A stretch of 64,000 bases of DNA, taken from the NCBI GenBank assembly GCA_012064385.1, contig QRDG01000527.1, positions 246,087 to 310,086 of the forward strand. The letters run 5' to 3'. The position numbers and the translations under genes are program-made. The notes beneath the pieces were generated by a model. That model searched no databases, was not told the DNA's origin, and was given only the letters and a program-made list of their open reading frames with translations. Positions 45,938-58,600 of this stretch are shown here, piece after piece. The stretch is from Puccinellia tenuiflora. Lineage: Eukaryota > Streptophyta > Magnoliopsida > Poales > Poaceae. Positions within the stretch are counted from its first letter, which is position 1. Every line of letters starts with the position of its first letter.

Positions 45938-48349
45938 ATGGAGCACTCTTCACTTAATATGTTGTTTGGGAGTGACTCTGCCACCACACCTGTGGTGGAT
46001 AAATGTCCTTCGCTCTCTGAAATTGATCCATTTAAAATACCCATGGGAATTATTGATCATTCTATGAGTAACCGTTATGCAGGGGATGGAACCATCCATC
46101 CAGGTTATTATTTGCTTTATATTAAAGATCTGTGTGAGCTATTTAAGATTGCAGGTATGTCAAAAGAGGTAATCATGAGGAAATTATTCTCAATATCACT
46201 AAAAGATAAAGCTATGGATTGGTATATGCTTCTGGATAATTCTCACTTGATGGATTGGAAAGAGCTTATGTCTCACTTTTATTCTAAATTTTATCCTCTT
46301 CATGAAATTCATCAAGATAGAAATTATATTTATAACTTTTGGCCACACGAAGGAGAAAGCATCGCTCAAGCTTGGGGGAGGTTGAAATCTTTAATGCTTG
46401 AATGCCCCAATCATAAGCTTCCTAATGATATAATTGTCAACAATTTGTATGCGAGGTTTCCTCGCTATCATAAGGATATGCTTGATGCCTCTTCTCTCGG
46501 ATCCTTTACAAACAATGAAGTTAACGCTAAATGTGATTTAATTGAAAGGATTTATCACAATACAGAAGATTGGGAGATCGACAAAGGTAAAGAATCAGGT
46601 ATAAATTATGAGTATGACTGCATTAAATCTTTCATGGAAACTGAACGTTTTAATATGCTTAGTACTAAGTTTGGGCTCGATTCTCAAATTATTGTTGATC
46701 TTTGTAAATCCTTTGCTGACCATATTAACATTCCGAAAGAAAAGTGGGATAAGTATCATGAACCATTTAAAGATGTTTGTAAAACAGATGTGCTTGCTAG
46801 TGATGATGTGCCTGTTCAAACAGTTGAATCTGTTTTACCTGCTGTTTACTTTGAAAAACCACCCTTTCCTATAAAAATTAAAGAGCACTCAATCGTGGCT
46901 AGTGTGGTTAATAAAAGTGAAAGGAAAGCTTATGAACCTGATGAACAACTTGAAATTGCCTCTCCAGTAGCTTTGGTTAAAGATCTTGTAACTGAGAATG
47001 TCGATGAAAGTTATATTTATTTTTGTGAAGCTGCTACTAACATTGTTAGACAAGATAAAAGTGCAAAAGTTGTTGGTACTCCTATTGTCTCTGTTAAGAT
47101 AGGTGATCATTGCTATTATGGATTATGTGATATGGGTGCAAGTGCAAGTGCTATTCCTTATACACTTTATCAAGAAATAATGCGCGAAATTGCGCCATGT
47201 GAGCTTGAGGATATTGAATTGGAGATTAAATTGGCTAATAGAGATGTCATGCACCCGGTGGGAATTGTCAGAGACGTTGAAGTCTTATGTGGTAAGGTAA
47301 AATATCCAACTGATTTCCTTGTCTTGGGGTCGGTTAAAGATAAATTTTGTCCTATCATATTTGGTAGACCTTTCTTAAATACTTGTAGTGTTGTTATAGA
47401 TTTTAAGAAAGAAAAGGTCTTTGTTCAATTCGCTGGAGAGACGTATGAATTTAATTTTTCCAAATTTGCTAGACATCGTTATGATAAAGAATGGTCTAAT
47501 GAGGATCTTATTATTGAAAGAATTGCCTCTATTCCCGTGCCTCCTAATGATCCTTTGCAGCAATATATGGAGGAGCACGAGAATGATATGTTTATGCAGG
47601 AAAGAGAAGAAATTGATGAAGTCTTGTTTAGACAGCCGGCTATTCTAAAGTATAATCTACCTGTGGAGTCTCTGGGGATCCCGACACCTCCAAAGGGAGA
47701 TCTTGTTTTTGAATTAAAAGCTCTCCCATACACTCTCAAATATACATATTTGGATGAGAAGAAAATATATCCTGTTATTATCAATTCTAACCTTTCAGTG
47801 AAAGAGGAGGAGCGATTATTGGAGGTCCTTAGGAAACATCGAGCTGCATTGGGATATACTCTTGATGATCTTCAAGGGATTTCTCCATCTATTTGTCAAC
47901 ATACAATTAATCTTGAGCCTGATGCGAAGCCCGTTGTTGATCATCATCGAAGATTGAATCGAAAAATGAAGGATGTGGTAAGAAATGAGATACTTAAGCT
48001 TCTTGATGTAGGTATAACCTATCCTATTGCTAATATTAGATGGGTTAGTCCTATTCATTGTGTTCCAAAAAAAGGAGGTATGACTGTTGTTGCTAATGAT
48101 AATAATGAACTCATTCCTCAAAGAACGATTGTAGGGTATAGAATGTGCATTGATTATAGGAAACTTAATAAGGCTACTCGAAAAGATCATTATCCTTTGC
48201 CTTTTATTGATCAAATGCTTGAAAGACTGTCTAAGAATTCTCACTTTTGTTTTCTTGATGGTTATTCTGGTTTCTCTCAAATTGCTGTTAAATTTGAAGA
48301 TCAAGAAAAAAACTACTTTTACTTGTCCTTATGGAACTTATGCCTATAG
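45938..48349 (+). pseudogene. Athila gag-protease-RT N-terminal part (803 codons)
   Basis: The ATG at 45938 (MEHSSLNMLFGSDSAT), 87 bp after the PBS, is preferred to an in-frame ATG inside the LTR at 45812. Gag covers roughly the first 300 codons, with the retrotransposon gag features WKELMSHFYSKFYPLHEI and ARFPRYHKDMLD. The aspartic protease site is CDMGASAS (near 47127). Reverse transcriptase begins around codon 650 with WVSPIHCVPKKGGM and CIDYRKLNKATRKDHYPLPF. No CCHC knuckle was seen in gag. The frame is lost in a run of seven A at 48306-48312, where six would keep it open, and stops at 48349. The rest of the reverse transcriptase continues in another frame. Confidence 0.9.
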
Positions 48350-49232
48350 ACGTATGCCTTTTGGTTTGTGTAATGCACCTGCTACTTTTCAAAGATGCAT
48401 GTCTGCTATTTTTCATGGTTTTTCTGAGGAAATTGTGTAAGTCTTCATGGACGATATCTCTATCTATGGAACTTCTTTCGACAATTGCCTCTATAATCTT
48501 AACAAAGTTTTGCAGAGATGTGAGGAGACCAATCTTGTTCTCAATTGGGAGAAGTGCCATTTCATGGTAAATGAAGGCATAGTGCTTGGACATAAAATTT
48601 CTGAAAGGGGGATTGAAGTTGATAAAGCCAAAATTGAAGCAATTGAGAAGATGCCCGATCCAAGAGACATCAAAGGTATTCGTAGTTTCCTCGGTCATGC
48701 TGGTTTTTATAGGAGGTTTATTAAAGATTTTTCTAAGACGTCGCGGCCTCTCACTAATCTTTTTCAAAAAGATGTTCCATATGTTTTTGATGAAGATTGT
48801 AAGGAAGCCTTCGAGGTACTAAAAAGGGCTTTAATCACCACTCCTATAGTTCAACCGCCTGATTGGAATTTACCCTTTGAAATTATGTGTGATGCTAGTG
48901 ATTATGCTGTAGGGGCTGTCCTTGGCCAAATAATTGATAATAAGTTGAATGTAATTCATTATGCTAGTAAAACTTTGGATAGTGCACAGAAAAATTATGC
49001 AACCACTGAAAAGGAATTTTTAGCGGTCGTTTTTGCTTGTGATAAATTTAGACAATATATTGTGGACTCTAAAGTAACTATTCATACTGACCATGCTGCA
49101 ATTAAGTACCTTATGGAGAAGAAAGATGCTAAGTCTATACTTATTAGATGGGTGCTTTTGCTGCAAGAGTTTGATTTGCATATTGTTGATAGAAAAGGTG
49201 CAAAAAATCCAGTAGCTGATAATTTGTCTTGA
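48310..49232 (+). pseudogene. Athila reverse transcriptase C-terminus and RNase H
   Basis: Continuing in the shifted frame, the sequence reads YRRMPFGLCNAPATFQRCM, then a TAA at 48438-48440 just before the catalytic block VFMDDISIYG (from 48441). The fingers/connection part GHKISERGIEVDKAKIEAI and FLGHAGFYRRFIKDF follow. The RNase H signatures are MCDASDYAVGAVLG, YATTEKEFLAVVFA and TDHAAIKYL. The frame ends with a TGA at 49230-49232 where Athila relatives usually read on into the integrase linker. Both stops look like single-base nonsense changes. Confidence 0.9.
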
Positions 49233-49248
49233 ATGGAAAATAATCCTC

Positions 49249-50596
49249 ATGATCATCCCTGTAAAAGATAGTTTCCCTGACGAACAACTTGTCATCGTTA
49301 AGGTAACTTCTCATGATGCACCTTGGTATGCTGATTATGCTAATTTTATTGTCTCGAAATTTTTGCCTCCAAGTTTTACTTATCAACAGAAAAAGAAATT
49401 CTTCTATGACTTGAGGCATTACTTTTGGGATGACCCACATTTATACAAGGAGGGAGCTGATGGAATCTTGAGGAGATGTATTCCTGAGCATGAACAGGAG
49501 GAGGTATTGAGGAAGTGCCACAATAGTGATTATGGAGGACATCACACAGGTGAAAGGACTGCACATAAGGTTCTTCAATCAGGTTTTTATTGGCCTACTT
49601 TACTTACGGATGATAAAAAGTTTGTTTCATCTTGTGATGAGTGTCAAAGGGTCGGTAACATTAGTAGACGTAATGAAATGCCTATGAATTATTCTCTTGT
49701 TATTGAACCTTTTGATTGTTGGGGTTTGACTTTATGGGTCCTTTTCCCACTTCTCATGGTAATACTCATATTCTTGTTGCTGTAGATTATGTTACTAAGT
49801 GGGTGGAAGCTATACCAACTAAAAGTGCTGATCATAAGACCTCCCTAAAAATGCTTAAAGAAGTTATTTTTCCTAGGTTTGGTGTGCCTAGATATCTTAT
49901 GACTGATGGAGGATCTCATTTTATTCATGGAGCTTTTAGAAAGGTTTTAGCTAAGTATGATGTTAATCACAGAGTCTCCTCTCCGTATCATCCTCAAACT
50001 AGTGGGCAAGTTGAATTAACTAATAGAGAAATTAAACTGATCTTGCAAAAGACCGTTAACAAGTCTAGGAAGAATTGGTCTAAAAAACTTAATGATGCTT
50101 TATGGGCCTATAGAACTGCTTATAAAATCCTATGGGTATGTCTCCTTATAAAATGGTTTATGGGAAGGCATGTCATTTGCCTCTTGAATTAGAACATAAA
50201 GCTTTTTGGGCTGTTAGACAACTTAATTATGATCCCAATCTTGCCGGTAAAACTAGGCTGCTTAAATTGAATTCTTTGAATGAGTGGAGTATGAGGCTTA
50301 TGAGAGTGCTCGTTTGTTTAAGGAAATGTAAAGAGATGGCATGATAAGAGAATTTTGAAAAGAGAATTTAATGTTGGTGATAAAGTGCCTTTGTATAGGT
50401 CCCGTCTCAGATTTTTTTGTAGGAAAATTGCTATCAAAATGGGAGGCACCATTCATCATTGAGGAAGTCTATCGCTCCGGAGCTATAAAGATTAATAATC
50501 TTGACGGAGACAAACCTCAAGTGGTGAATGGTCAGCGACTTAAGCACTACATCTCCGGTAATCCAATGGAAAAAGATGTCGATGTTATTCAAGTGG
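49249..50596 (+). pseudogene. Athila integrase, multiply frameshifted
   Basis: 49249-49785 carries the zinc-binding HHCC region (CHNSDYGGHHTGERTAHK and SCDECQRVGN). 49716-50192 carries the DDE core: FDFMGPFPTSHG with the first Asp, LMTDGGSHF with the second, and SGQVELTNREIK with the Glu. 50132-50344 has MVYGKACHLPLELEH, and 50371-50596 the C-terminal LSKWEAPFIIEEVYRSGAIK and VVNGQRLKHYISGN. Frames change near 49235-49250, near 49725, near 50130 and again before 50371, each apparently a one-base indel. The last codons are interrupted by a solo LTR at 50597. The integrase would insert the cDNA into chromosomes. Confidence 0.9.
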
Positions 50597-51521
50597 TGTC
50601 GGGGGGCAACCCCCGGATAGGGTCAAGATGACGAGATATGTGTGGACCCGGAGTTGACCAGGTCAGCGATAACCGACATACCACACCGGCATACCCGGAG
50701 TCGACCGGGTCAGAGCGGACCGACATACACGAATGTCGGATCATGCAAAGTATAAGTCGGAACCTTCTTTGTTCTTCTTATGTGCAGGGAAGGAGAAACC
50801 GAGTTACGGAGTATCTGGTGCGCATAGGCCGGATCGGGAGAAATGGAGCTCTATCCCGGAAGGCGGTCAAGACTCACGTCTTGTCCCTACAATCACGGGG
50901 TAGGCGTCCTGCCACTAGCACGATGGGACGCGCTTCCTAACCCTTGACTCGGAGGCCACGGTATGGGGAGTCGGGTCTCCATGCTGCTGACCGAAGCGGT
51001 ATGAGGGAGCAGTGCACAGGAGTTGATAGATTGGACATGCCACGCAGGGATGACCGAAGCAGTCAGAGGACCGGACGTGGCCACAGTGCGGGCTACGCCA
51101 GCATCTACGTCAGCCCTAGCTTGTGCCCTGGGCTTCCCTTTATAAGGAGCACCAGGGGCTCCTCTTACGGGGACGACCCCAGACGATTCATTAGAGCCCA
51201 GACACTCTGCCTCGTAAGACAACACACTAGACCAGAGAGCCAGGGAACCATCCCAAGACTCGGTTGAGTGCCCCAAGCTCAAAGTTCTTCATATACAGCT
51301 CAAGGAGCGTTGTGTAGCTCGAGTGTGATCCACTATATATAAACAATCAAGCAGGAGTAGGGGTTTTATCTCCTCACGAGAGCCCTGAACCTGGGTAAAA
51401 CCGTGTGTGTGTGTGTTTCTGTGTGCGTCTTCTACACGCGCTAGCCCTCCCCGGTGCCTCCAGCGTCCATCGGCCCCGAGTTAAGCCTACCCATGGCATC
51501 TGTCCGTGCACCACCACGACA
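50597..51521 (+). mobile_element. Solo LTR of a Tat-like Gypsy element (925 bp)
   Basis: It starts TGTCGGGGGGC and ends CACCACGACA, with identical AGTGG 5-mers on both sides (50592-50596 and 51522-51526). A TATA-like TTTATAAGG lies at about 51139. No PBS or internal region is attached, so it is a single LTR left after LTR-LTR recombination. The pol reading (IQVV before, TPEE after) rejoins across it. Its tips match those of the Tat-like LTR at 25255-25900. Confidence 0.92.
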
Positions 51522-51526
51522 AGTGG

Positions 51527-51658
51527 TCACTCCGGAAGAACTTATTGAGACCAAATACCGGAAGACTCCAGAATCAGAAAACGAATGGGTAACTGTTTCG
51601 GTAAGGAAAGTGCTTCGGAAAATTTCAGAAAATTCATATTATTTATTTCTCGAAAATT
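51527..51658 (+). pseudogene. Extreme C-terminus of Athila pol after the solo LTR
   Basis: The sequence TPEELIETKYRKTPESENEW continues the integrase frame interrupted by the solo LTR and ends in a stop at 51658-51660. It shows the LTR landed only about 45 codons before the end of pol. Confidence 0.75.
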
Positions 51659-51928
51659 AGGAAAATTCGGAGACTGGACGGAGTACGAGATGGAATCCAG
51701 GGGGCAGAGGCGTCCCTCTACCGTGGCCCCACCCCAGGCTGCGGTGGGGACCCGCCCCTGGCCCCTGGACACCGCCTCGACTCCGCCTAGTCCCGTCGCC
51801 TTCCTTTTATTGCAGAAATTTTCGCTATATATTTACCCGAATTTTTCGAGAAGCGTATCCTGTGTTTTCGTCGTGTTTTCGTTTCGAGTCTTTTCTGGCA
51901 GATTGCTTTCGCTCAAACCCTAGTCGAG

Positions 51929-52404
51929 ATGACTTCTCCAAGCTCTTCCAACGACGATTTCGTCAAGAACGTCATAAACCCCTACCTAGCTGAGGTCAAG
52001 ATGTATCCTTAAGTTCTCCAGCTCAAGGATGGTGTGCTTCATAAACAAGATCTTCAAGGCCCCAAGAAGGAAGGAGACATGAAGACAAGGTTGGAAAAGG
52101 TTGAGCAGGAGGTTTTCAAGTGCAAGGAGATGATTGAGCGTGGAGTGACAGCATCAATCACCGCATCGTTGCTGAACTTATCACTCTTCACAAGCAAGAA
52201 ACCAATGAATGAATGGAGAAGATATTTCTATTGGAGACTGAGACTGCTAATCTGCAAGCACAGATCTACGATCTTCACAATCAGATGTGTGAGTATGAAC
52301 TTAGATTTAAGCGTATAAGCTCTGCTGCAAGTTTCAGGTCCGAAGAGACTCGTTCGTCTTTCGTTGACGGGAAGCACCTCCCGTGGAAATTTGGCAACAA
52401 GTGA
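51929..52404 (+). pseudogene. Third ORF of the Athila element (coiled-coil, function unknown), broken
   Basis: A start MTSPSSSSNDDFVKN near 51929 is followed after 28 codons by a TAA. The frame then continues with EGDMKTRLEKVEQEVFKCKE and, after a frame change near 52210, METKIF-like MEKIFLLETETANLQAQIYD to a stop at 52402-52404. The heptad-like charge pattern suggests a coiled coil. Its place after pol is that of the extra ORF of Athila elements, sometimes called env-like. I see no signal peptide or membrane segment here, so an envelope role is unsupported. Confidence 0.55.
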
Positions 52405-54118
52405 TGGAGAAGGAAGTCTTTCTAGTAAATTCGAGCACTATGGGTAAAGGCACTCCCTTGGCTTGTTCCAAGCTTGGGGGAGTGCCCGGGTATCTTTATC
52501 TTATGTCTTTTATTTTTCGCAGTCTTGTGAGTCGTATCATGAGTAGAGAAGTTATCTTGTAGTATGGTTTTGCATTGTGTCTTGTCACTCATTGTGAGTC
52601 CTTTGTATCCGTTGGTGTGTGGTTTTCTATAATGGAATATAAATGAGAAGTATCTTTTATTCTTCTGCACTTTATAATTTATTATGGCAATCTCTCTCAT
52701 CTGCTGATCTTGTGGTAAGTAATGATTTGGCATCGGGTGAATGAGTAGAAGTTTATTCGGTATCGATAAGCATGGCTTTGTTTAAATTGCAATAGTTACT
52801 TTGGTGCTTGAGTAGAGAAGAAGAATTTGATTGCAAATACACTATCTTGTATGTCTTACATGCTTGTGAACCTTCCAGCTCATACACCTTTGTATTAGAT
52901 TTATTTCTGACAGTGATGATAAGATTTATGTTGCATGTTTGACATTTTGTTTTTGATAGCATATTTGATTTACATCTCTCAACATTGTTTGTTTGCTTTA
53001 AAGCCTTTCTAGCCTAAAGCCCTGTACTGAGTGTATGGTTCACTCGTGCATCCAATCCCAAAGCCAAACTTTCTTGCCAGCTGAGTCCACCATATCTACC
53101 TATGCAAGGTATTTCTAGCCATACCAAGTAAATTTGTCATGTGCTACCTTTAAAAATTCGAAATACTCCTTTTTGTGCCCCTGCTTTAAGCTCATGAGGG
53201 AGCAGTGGAGAGCTAGATATAACTTGTGACGAGCAAGGTCATTTCCCCCCTTTTTCACCCGGTGTCGATGGATTACGTCTTCACTTGAATCAACCCGAGA
53301 GCAGCTTAAGAAAAATATAAATATAACTCACAATTCTCCTCCGCGCAATGCAAATCTGAGAAATCAGCCCAAACATTGGACAGTGGTGAAACCAAGGAGA
53401 AAGAGGAGCGTACTCGCTCCTCTAAGAACTAGCTTCTCTCACAAGTCTAAAAACCTTTCTTGTCATGAGTGACTAGATAGCTTCTCTGTTGTGAAGTCGT
53501 TGACGAAAGCATGCATACCTCAAAATCATTTTACTTTTGTTTTAAAAACCAAAAAGCTCTGGCACATGACTAATCCCTGGTTCCCTCTACGAAGGGCCTC
53601 ACTTTTACTTATTGTTGAGTCAGTTCACCCACTTCCTCTACCTTCTACAAGCAAACCCACAGTGTTGAATTTTGATGTTAAGCAAGCATGATATCTACAT
53701 TATGTCTTTTATGTCTCATGATAGTTATTCATTTTTCTTATGTCAGTTCTAACTCTTTTATAAGGATATAGCCTTGACGATTTGCAACTCGTGGGAAGAT
53801 GACCAGATGGTTGAAGCATTTAAATGAATCTTTCTTGAAATATGGGCTGATAAGTTTCTTAAGCGGAGTCTTGTTTTGTCTTTGCTTAATAAGTTTCTGT
53901 CTTCTTTCACCTTAACATGTTGTAGTTACATTACTTGTCTTCGAGAAGCTTTATGAGAGAAAAGTTGTTGTTTAAGATATACTTGTGTTTGATGAGTAAA
54001 TACTGATGCTTCATGTTCATATTCTTTATTTATCGACACTTCACTCTATAAACCTGTGGTCATGTTTACCGAGTTCAGTTTTCGCTTGGGGACAAGCGGA
54101 GTCTAAGCTTGGGGGAGT
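52405..54118 (+). other. Non-coding 3' region of the Athila element
   Basis: AT-rich sequence without a substantial open frame, between the third ORF and the 3' LTR. GCTTGGGGGAG occurs near 52469 and again as the polypurine tract at 54108. Long 3' non-coding regions are usual in Athila elements. Confidence 0.65.
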
Positions 54119-55635
54119 TGATACGTCCATTTTGCATCACTATTTTACATCATAATTTATCTTTATTCATTGATATATTTCATATTATGATGCAATACTT
54201 ATGTTATTTTATCCAATTTGCATGTTTGGCAATTATTTGAGATGCATCCGCCGGAGCCTGGAATCAGCTGGAAAAGTACCTGTCAAGACACCTGACTTCG
54301 GAAGCCCCAAAAATTCCAGGAAAATTCAGAGCGTAATATTTCGGGAAATAAGTGACGGAGCCAGAAGGGGGCGAAGAGACGAGCAACAGGGGGCAAGGGC
54401 GACCCCCTGCCGCGGGTCCACCTAGGGCCGCGGGTGGGGCCCGCCCCTGGTCCCTGTGGCCCCTCTCTGGCTCCCCTTCGGCGTATTATTGACCCATGAC
54501 CTAAAAACATCGGGGGGATCGAAGAGGAATTTTTCCGCCGCCTCCACGAGGCGAAAACCAAACAGAGAGAAGAAGAGCTCCGGCTGGGAGAAATCTGCCG
54601 GGGAATTCCTCTCCCGGAGGGGGGAATCGCCGCCATCGTCATCGCCATCACGCCAAGCATCATCGGGATCATCATCAACACCATCTCCATCATCAGCACC
54701 ATCATCACCATCACCGTCCCATCTCATCCCGCTGTAGCAATCGTCATTGTTTTGTTATTAGTTCATTGGAATCGTATCCGGGTATTGATTACCACTTGTA
54801 GTTGATGCTTGAGAGTTTTATCGGTGAATTATCTTTACGATCAGATTGTTACCCTTATTCATATCACCTCTGATCATGATCTATATGATGTCTTGTGAGT
54901 AGTTTGTTTGGTTCTTGAGGACATGGGGAAAGCCTAGTTGCTAGTAATTGCATAATGTTGAGTAATATTTAATGGTTTGATTTATGTTGTGGTGTTATTC
55001 CTCTAGTGGTATCGTGTGAACGTCGACTACATGATACTTCACCTTTCAAAGGGCCTAGCGGAATGCATAGTGTATTTAGTTTGCTTATGGTAGGGTTGCA
55101 GGAGTGACAGAAACCTAACCCCAATTTGTGAACTAGTGCACTAGGGAGCGTAGGGTCTCGGAGTTTAAGGCTGTGGTTAGGTTTTTATCTTAATTACTTT
55201 CTTGTAGTTGCGGATGCTTGCAAGGGGTTTAATCACAAGTATGTATTTGTCCAAGTAAGGGTGGTGCATTAGCATAGGTCCACCCACACAACACTTTATC
55301 AAAACATTGAAGGTTAATAACCGGCGTGCAATGAAACTGGCTAGGCAGAAACTCCCATGTGTCCTCGAGAACGTTTTAATCTTCATAAGTAACACAACCG
55401 GCATGTCCTTTGAGCTTAAAAGGATTGGGCTATTTGCTTCAATTATTGTAGCACTCTTTTATTTACTTGTTCTTCATTTGTTCTTTAAATCAAAAATCCA
55501 AAAACATTTCTCTTTTAGTGCTTGCAGTGAAACCTTGATGAAAACTACTTGTCAATACCTTCTGCTCCTCGTTGGGTTTGACACTCTTACTTATCGAAAG
55601 GACTACGATAGATCCCCTATACTTGTGGGTCATCA
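54119..55635 (+). repeat. 3' LTR of the Athila element (1517 bp)
   Basis: TGATACGTCC...GTCATCA, next to the polypurine tract and followed by the GAGAC target duplication. It differs from the 5' LTR by scattered substitutions and the 22-bp indel near the 3' end. Confidence 0.92.
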
Positions 55636-55640
55636 GAGAC

Positions 55641-58600
55641 TTGGCTATCTTTGAAGAATTAAGGGATCTTCATGATTATTATTTCATCAAGCCAAGTCAA
55701 TTGGATTATATTGCCATATCTTATATCCTATGTTCCTCCTTGCGGTAACTTGTATTTAAATTATATTGCCATATCTCATATCCTATGTTCCTGCTTGCTC
55801 CCTTGCATGTGTTAGTTTTGTTCCTATCATGTGCTTGTATATGTTGTGCCTATTACTTACCTTGAGCAATCAAGTTTGTGTATGTTAATTTGCGCATCAT
55901 ATATGTGTAAACTTTGTGTTGAGTCTTTATCGGATCTTGTGTTGATTTCATTTGACTCTTTTGAGAGATTAATGGACTATCCCATTTTGGGTGAGTGATA
56001 TGCCTTGTGCACTTCACAATCCTAAAAATGTGTGTACATGAGGCACACCACCTAGTATTGACATTTAAATATTATCTAGTCACTATGTGGTATGTCATAT
56101 TCATGAGAAAATCAAATTCTATAATGTCCATTAATTTTTCTAGTTCTTGTTTATTTGCCTCTTGTTAAGAAGAAATGAATTATCACATTATGGGGGATTA
56201 ATAAGCTATGTGCATATTACAATCCCATAAAATGTGAACATTTGAGGTTTTGCCACTAAGATTTGATATTGTAAATTATCTTATTCCTATGTGGCATGTT
56301 TGCTTGAACAAGTTCCAATTTTCCTTTTGGTTATCCTTTGGCTCTTGTTTGTGTGAGTTTTCTTGGTGTGGTTTTTCGCTAATATGCATTTCCATATATT
56401 ATTTGAAAAACTATTTGTTCCATATTATTCTAACCATGGCCTTGCCGGTTGATTTGAATAGTTGAAACTACCAACAAACTTTATTAAAATATGGTGTTTT
56501 ATTTCTTATCTCTTGCCATATGATTTATTTTGTGAGGATGACCTTGGATATCTCTACTTGCCGAGAAAATATTTACTTATACTCATTGTCCTTGGACAAT
56601 TGATATTCACACTTGTGGTAGAATATTTTTGTTCATCTTCATATCGGCTCTTGCGTTGAATTGCCTTATTTATTGCCAAGTGTTTTGTTTTTACTCCCAT
56701 TGCCTTCCTTGCCTCTTGCATGGATCCTAATTTTCAATTGGTAGTGTTTAGTGTTGTAAATAAAATATGGAGAGTAATGATCCCTTGTGCATGCATTTTG
56801 TATTCAAATGCAAATATCAAAGATAATGCATGAATCTTGGGGGAGCATTCCTTTTTTATTTAGAACACTATCCTATCTATCAATATTTTATCCTTTCAAT
56901 TGGCACTTGATTTCTATCTTATGTGTTTATGGAAGGCAAACCTTTTCCCTTGATGCTTTGTGCCATCATAAAAGTGTAGAGAGTGCGTGGTTTATTTGTC
57001 GTAACCTTGCTCTCCCTTGGGAGTTTGCTTTCTCATGCCTTGATTTGTGTTGTATCTTCTTGAATGAGAAATGCCATTTGGGCATGTATCCTATATTTAT
57101 TTTCTTTGCCTTTTTGGCTTTGCTTTGGTACCATCAATTGGTATCACTTGGAATTTGATATCTCCTACATAGATATTTGTTTCAATTGATACTTATTGTG
57201 GGAGTTTTGATACCTTATTTCTTTATTTTACTTTACTTGATTTCGGTCAAGTATTATCCTCTTCTTGGTATCTTTTCTCCTAGTTGGTATCTTATTTTCA
57301 GTTGGTGTCTTATCGATCATGTGTTGTTTTGATTCGATTCCTATTGATATCACACTTCATGTGTTGATGTGTTTTGGTATCAATCATATGTTGATTTGAT
57401 TTTTCCTCAATCATGTGTTGATTTGGATTTTGATATAATTTGGACAACCTTTTTATGTCACACTTTGGTGTGCCCTCTTCTTGGTTTACTTGGTGTTTTT
57501 GTCCAAATTGTATCTTGTTTGGTTCCTAAAAGTCTTTGCATGCACGGTTACTAATTTATTTTATTATAGCATGCTTATCTTTCTTGATCCAATATATAGG
57601 GTATACTCCACCGAATCCTAAATCGGCTAAGATGTGCATGCAATTCAATTTCATATCTATATGCACATATTTATGTGGAGTATGTCCTATGTATTGTAGT
57701 GTATCTAACTACTATGTACCCAATGAGTTTGGGAACCATCTTGTACTTGAATTTTGTTTTAGGAACAATGGATATGCATTGGATGCTTGCCTCATCCATA
57801 AGGAAGGTGTCCTCACCATGATATTATAAGAGTCAAGCTATGATGATTGTCAAGATCTCATCTTCTTCATCGTCAACATATCTCGGTAACAAGTATCTAC
57901 CTCATGCATACTTTTCTAGTCTCAACCTTGTGTAGGTTGTTTCTTAGCATGAAAGCTCTATTTGTAATTTTTGTTGTTTTGGCTTATTCACTTGGTATAT
58001 CTTTGTGATATTTGTGATGAAATGGCAAAAACTATTCCTTCAATTGGTATTCTTTCATGGTGATACTTGTTGCCTATCTTAAATCATCTCCACTATCTCT
58101 TGTTCCCTTAGTGATATGTGTGATGTCTTTGATGTGTTTGAAGTTCATTTATATACAATGAGATAAATTTGAGCTATGTGCTATGTTTTTAAGCAATAAT
58201 CTCTTTTGTATATTTATGACTTCCCTTTGGATACCTTGATCTCATTTTCTTTTAACCATTTTGTATGTACATGTTTCTTTTGGATGTATATCTTCAAGAT
58301 TTGTCCACATAGAAACTTATACAATGAGAGAGGTCACCTTTTATTTTGCTATCCTTATTCTTTTTTAGTCACTTGGATTTTTTTGATTCCTCGGTGGTTC
58401 CAAAAGGAATTTGTCTCATGAGTGCTTGTCTCGTTGATTTGCATCTTTGTGCACTCATGATTTTTTTTGAAGATCTTTGACCTCATGCGTACCATGGTGA
58501 GCATGTTGACTTTCATTGGCTAAATGTTCTCTCTAGCTTTTGGCTTTTTCAATTGGTTTAGTTTCCAATTTGTATCCTTGAGCTTGTGAACATTTTTTAA

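Larger units (their letters stand above)
44324..55635 (+). mobile_element. Athila-lineage Gypsy retrotransposon nested in the Copia-type element
   Basis: The 5' LTR is 44324-45822 and the 3' LTR 54119-55635, both TGATACGTCC...GGGTCATCA. Identical GAGAC 5-mers flank it (44319-44323 and 55636-55640). The primer-binding site TGGCGCCGTTGCCGGGGA is at 45833-45850, and a polypurine tract CTTGGGGGAG is at 54108-54117. Gag-protease-reverse transcriptase-RNase H-integrase order with no chromodomain, plus a third ORF and a long non-coding 3' region, fits the Athila lineage abundant in Triticeae. Several stops and frameshifts inactivate it. A solo LTR sits at the end of pol. Confidence 0.92.

Noticed and set aside
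52034..52404. Envelope glycoprotein in the Athila third ORF
   Set aside because: No signal peptide, transmembrane segment or glycosylation pattern was seen; it reads as a short broken coiled-coil protein.
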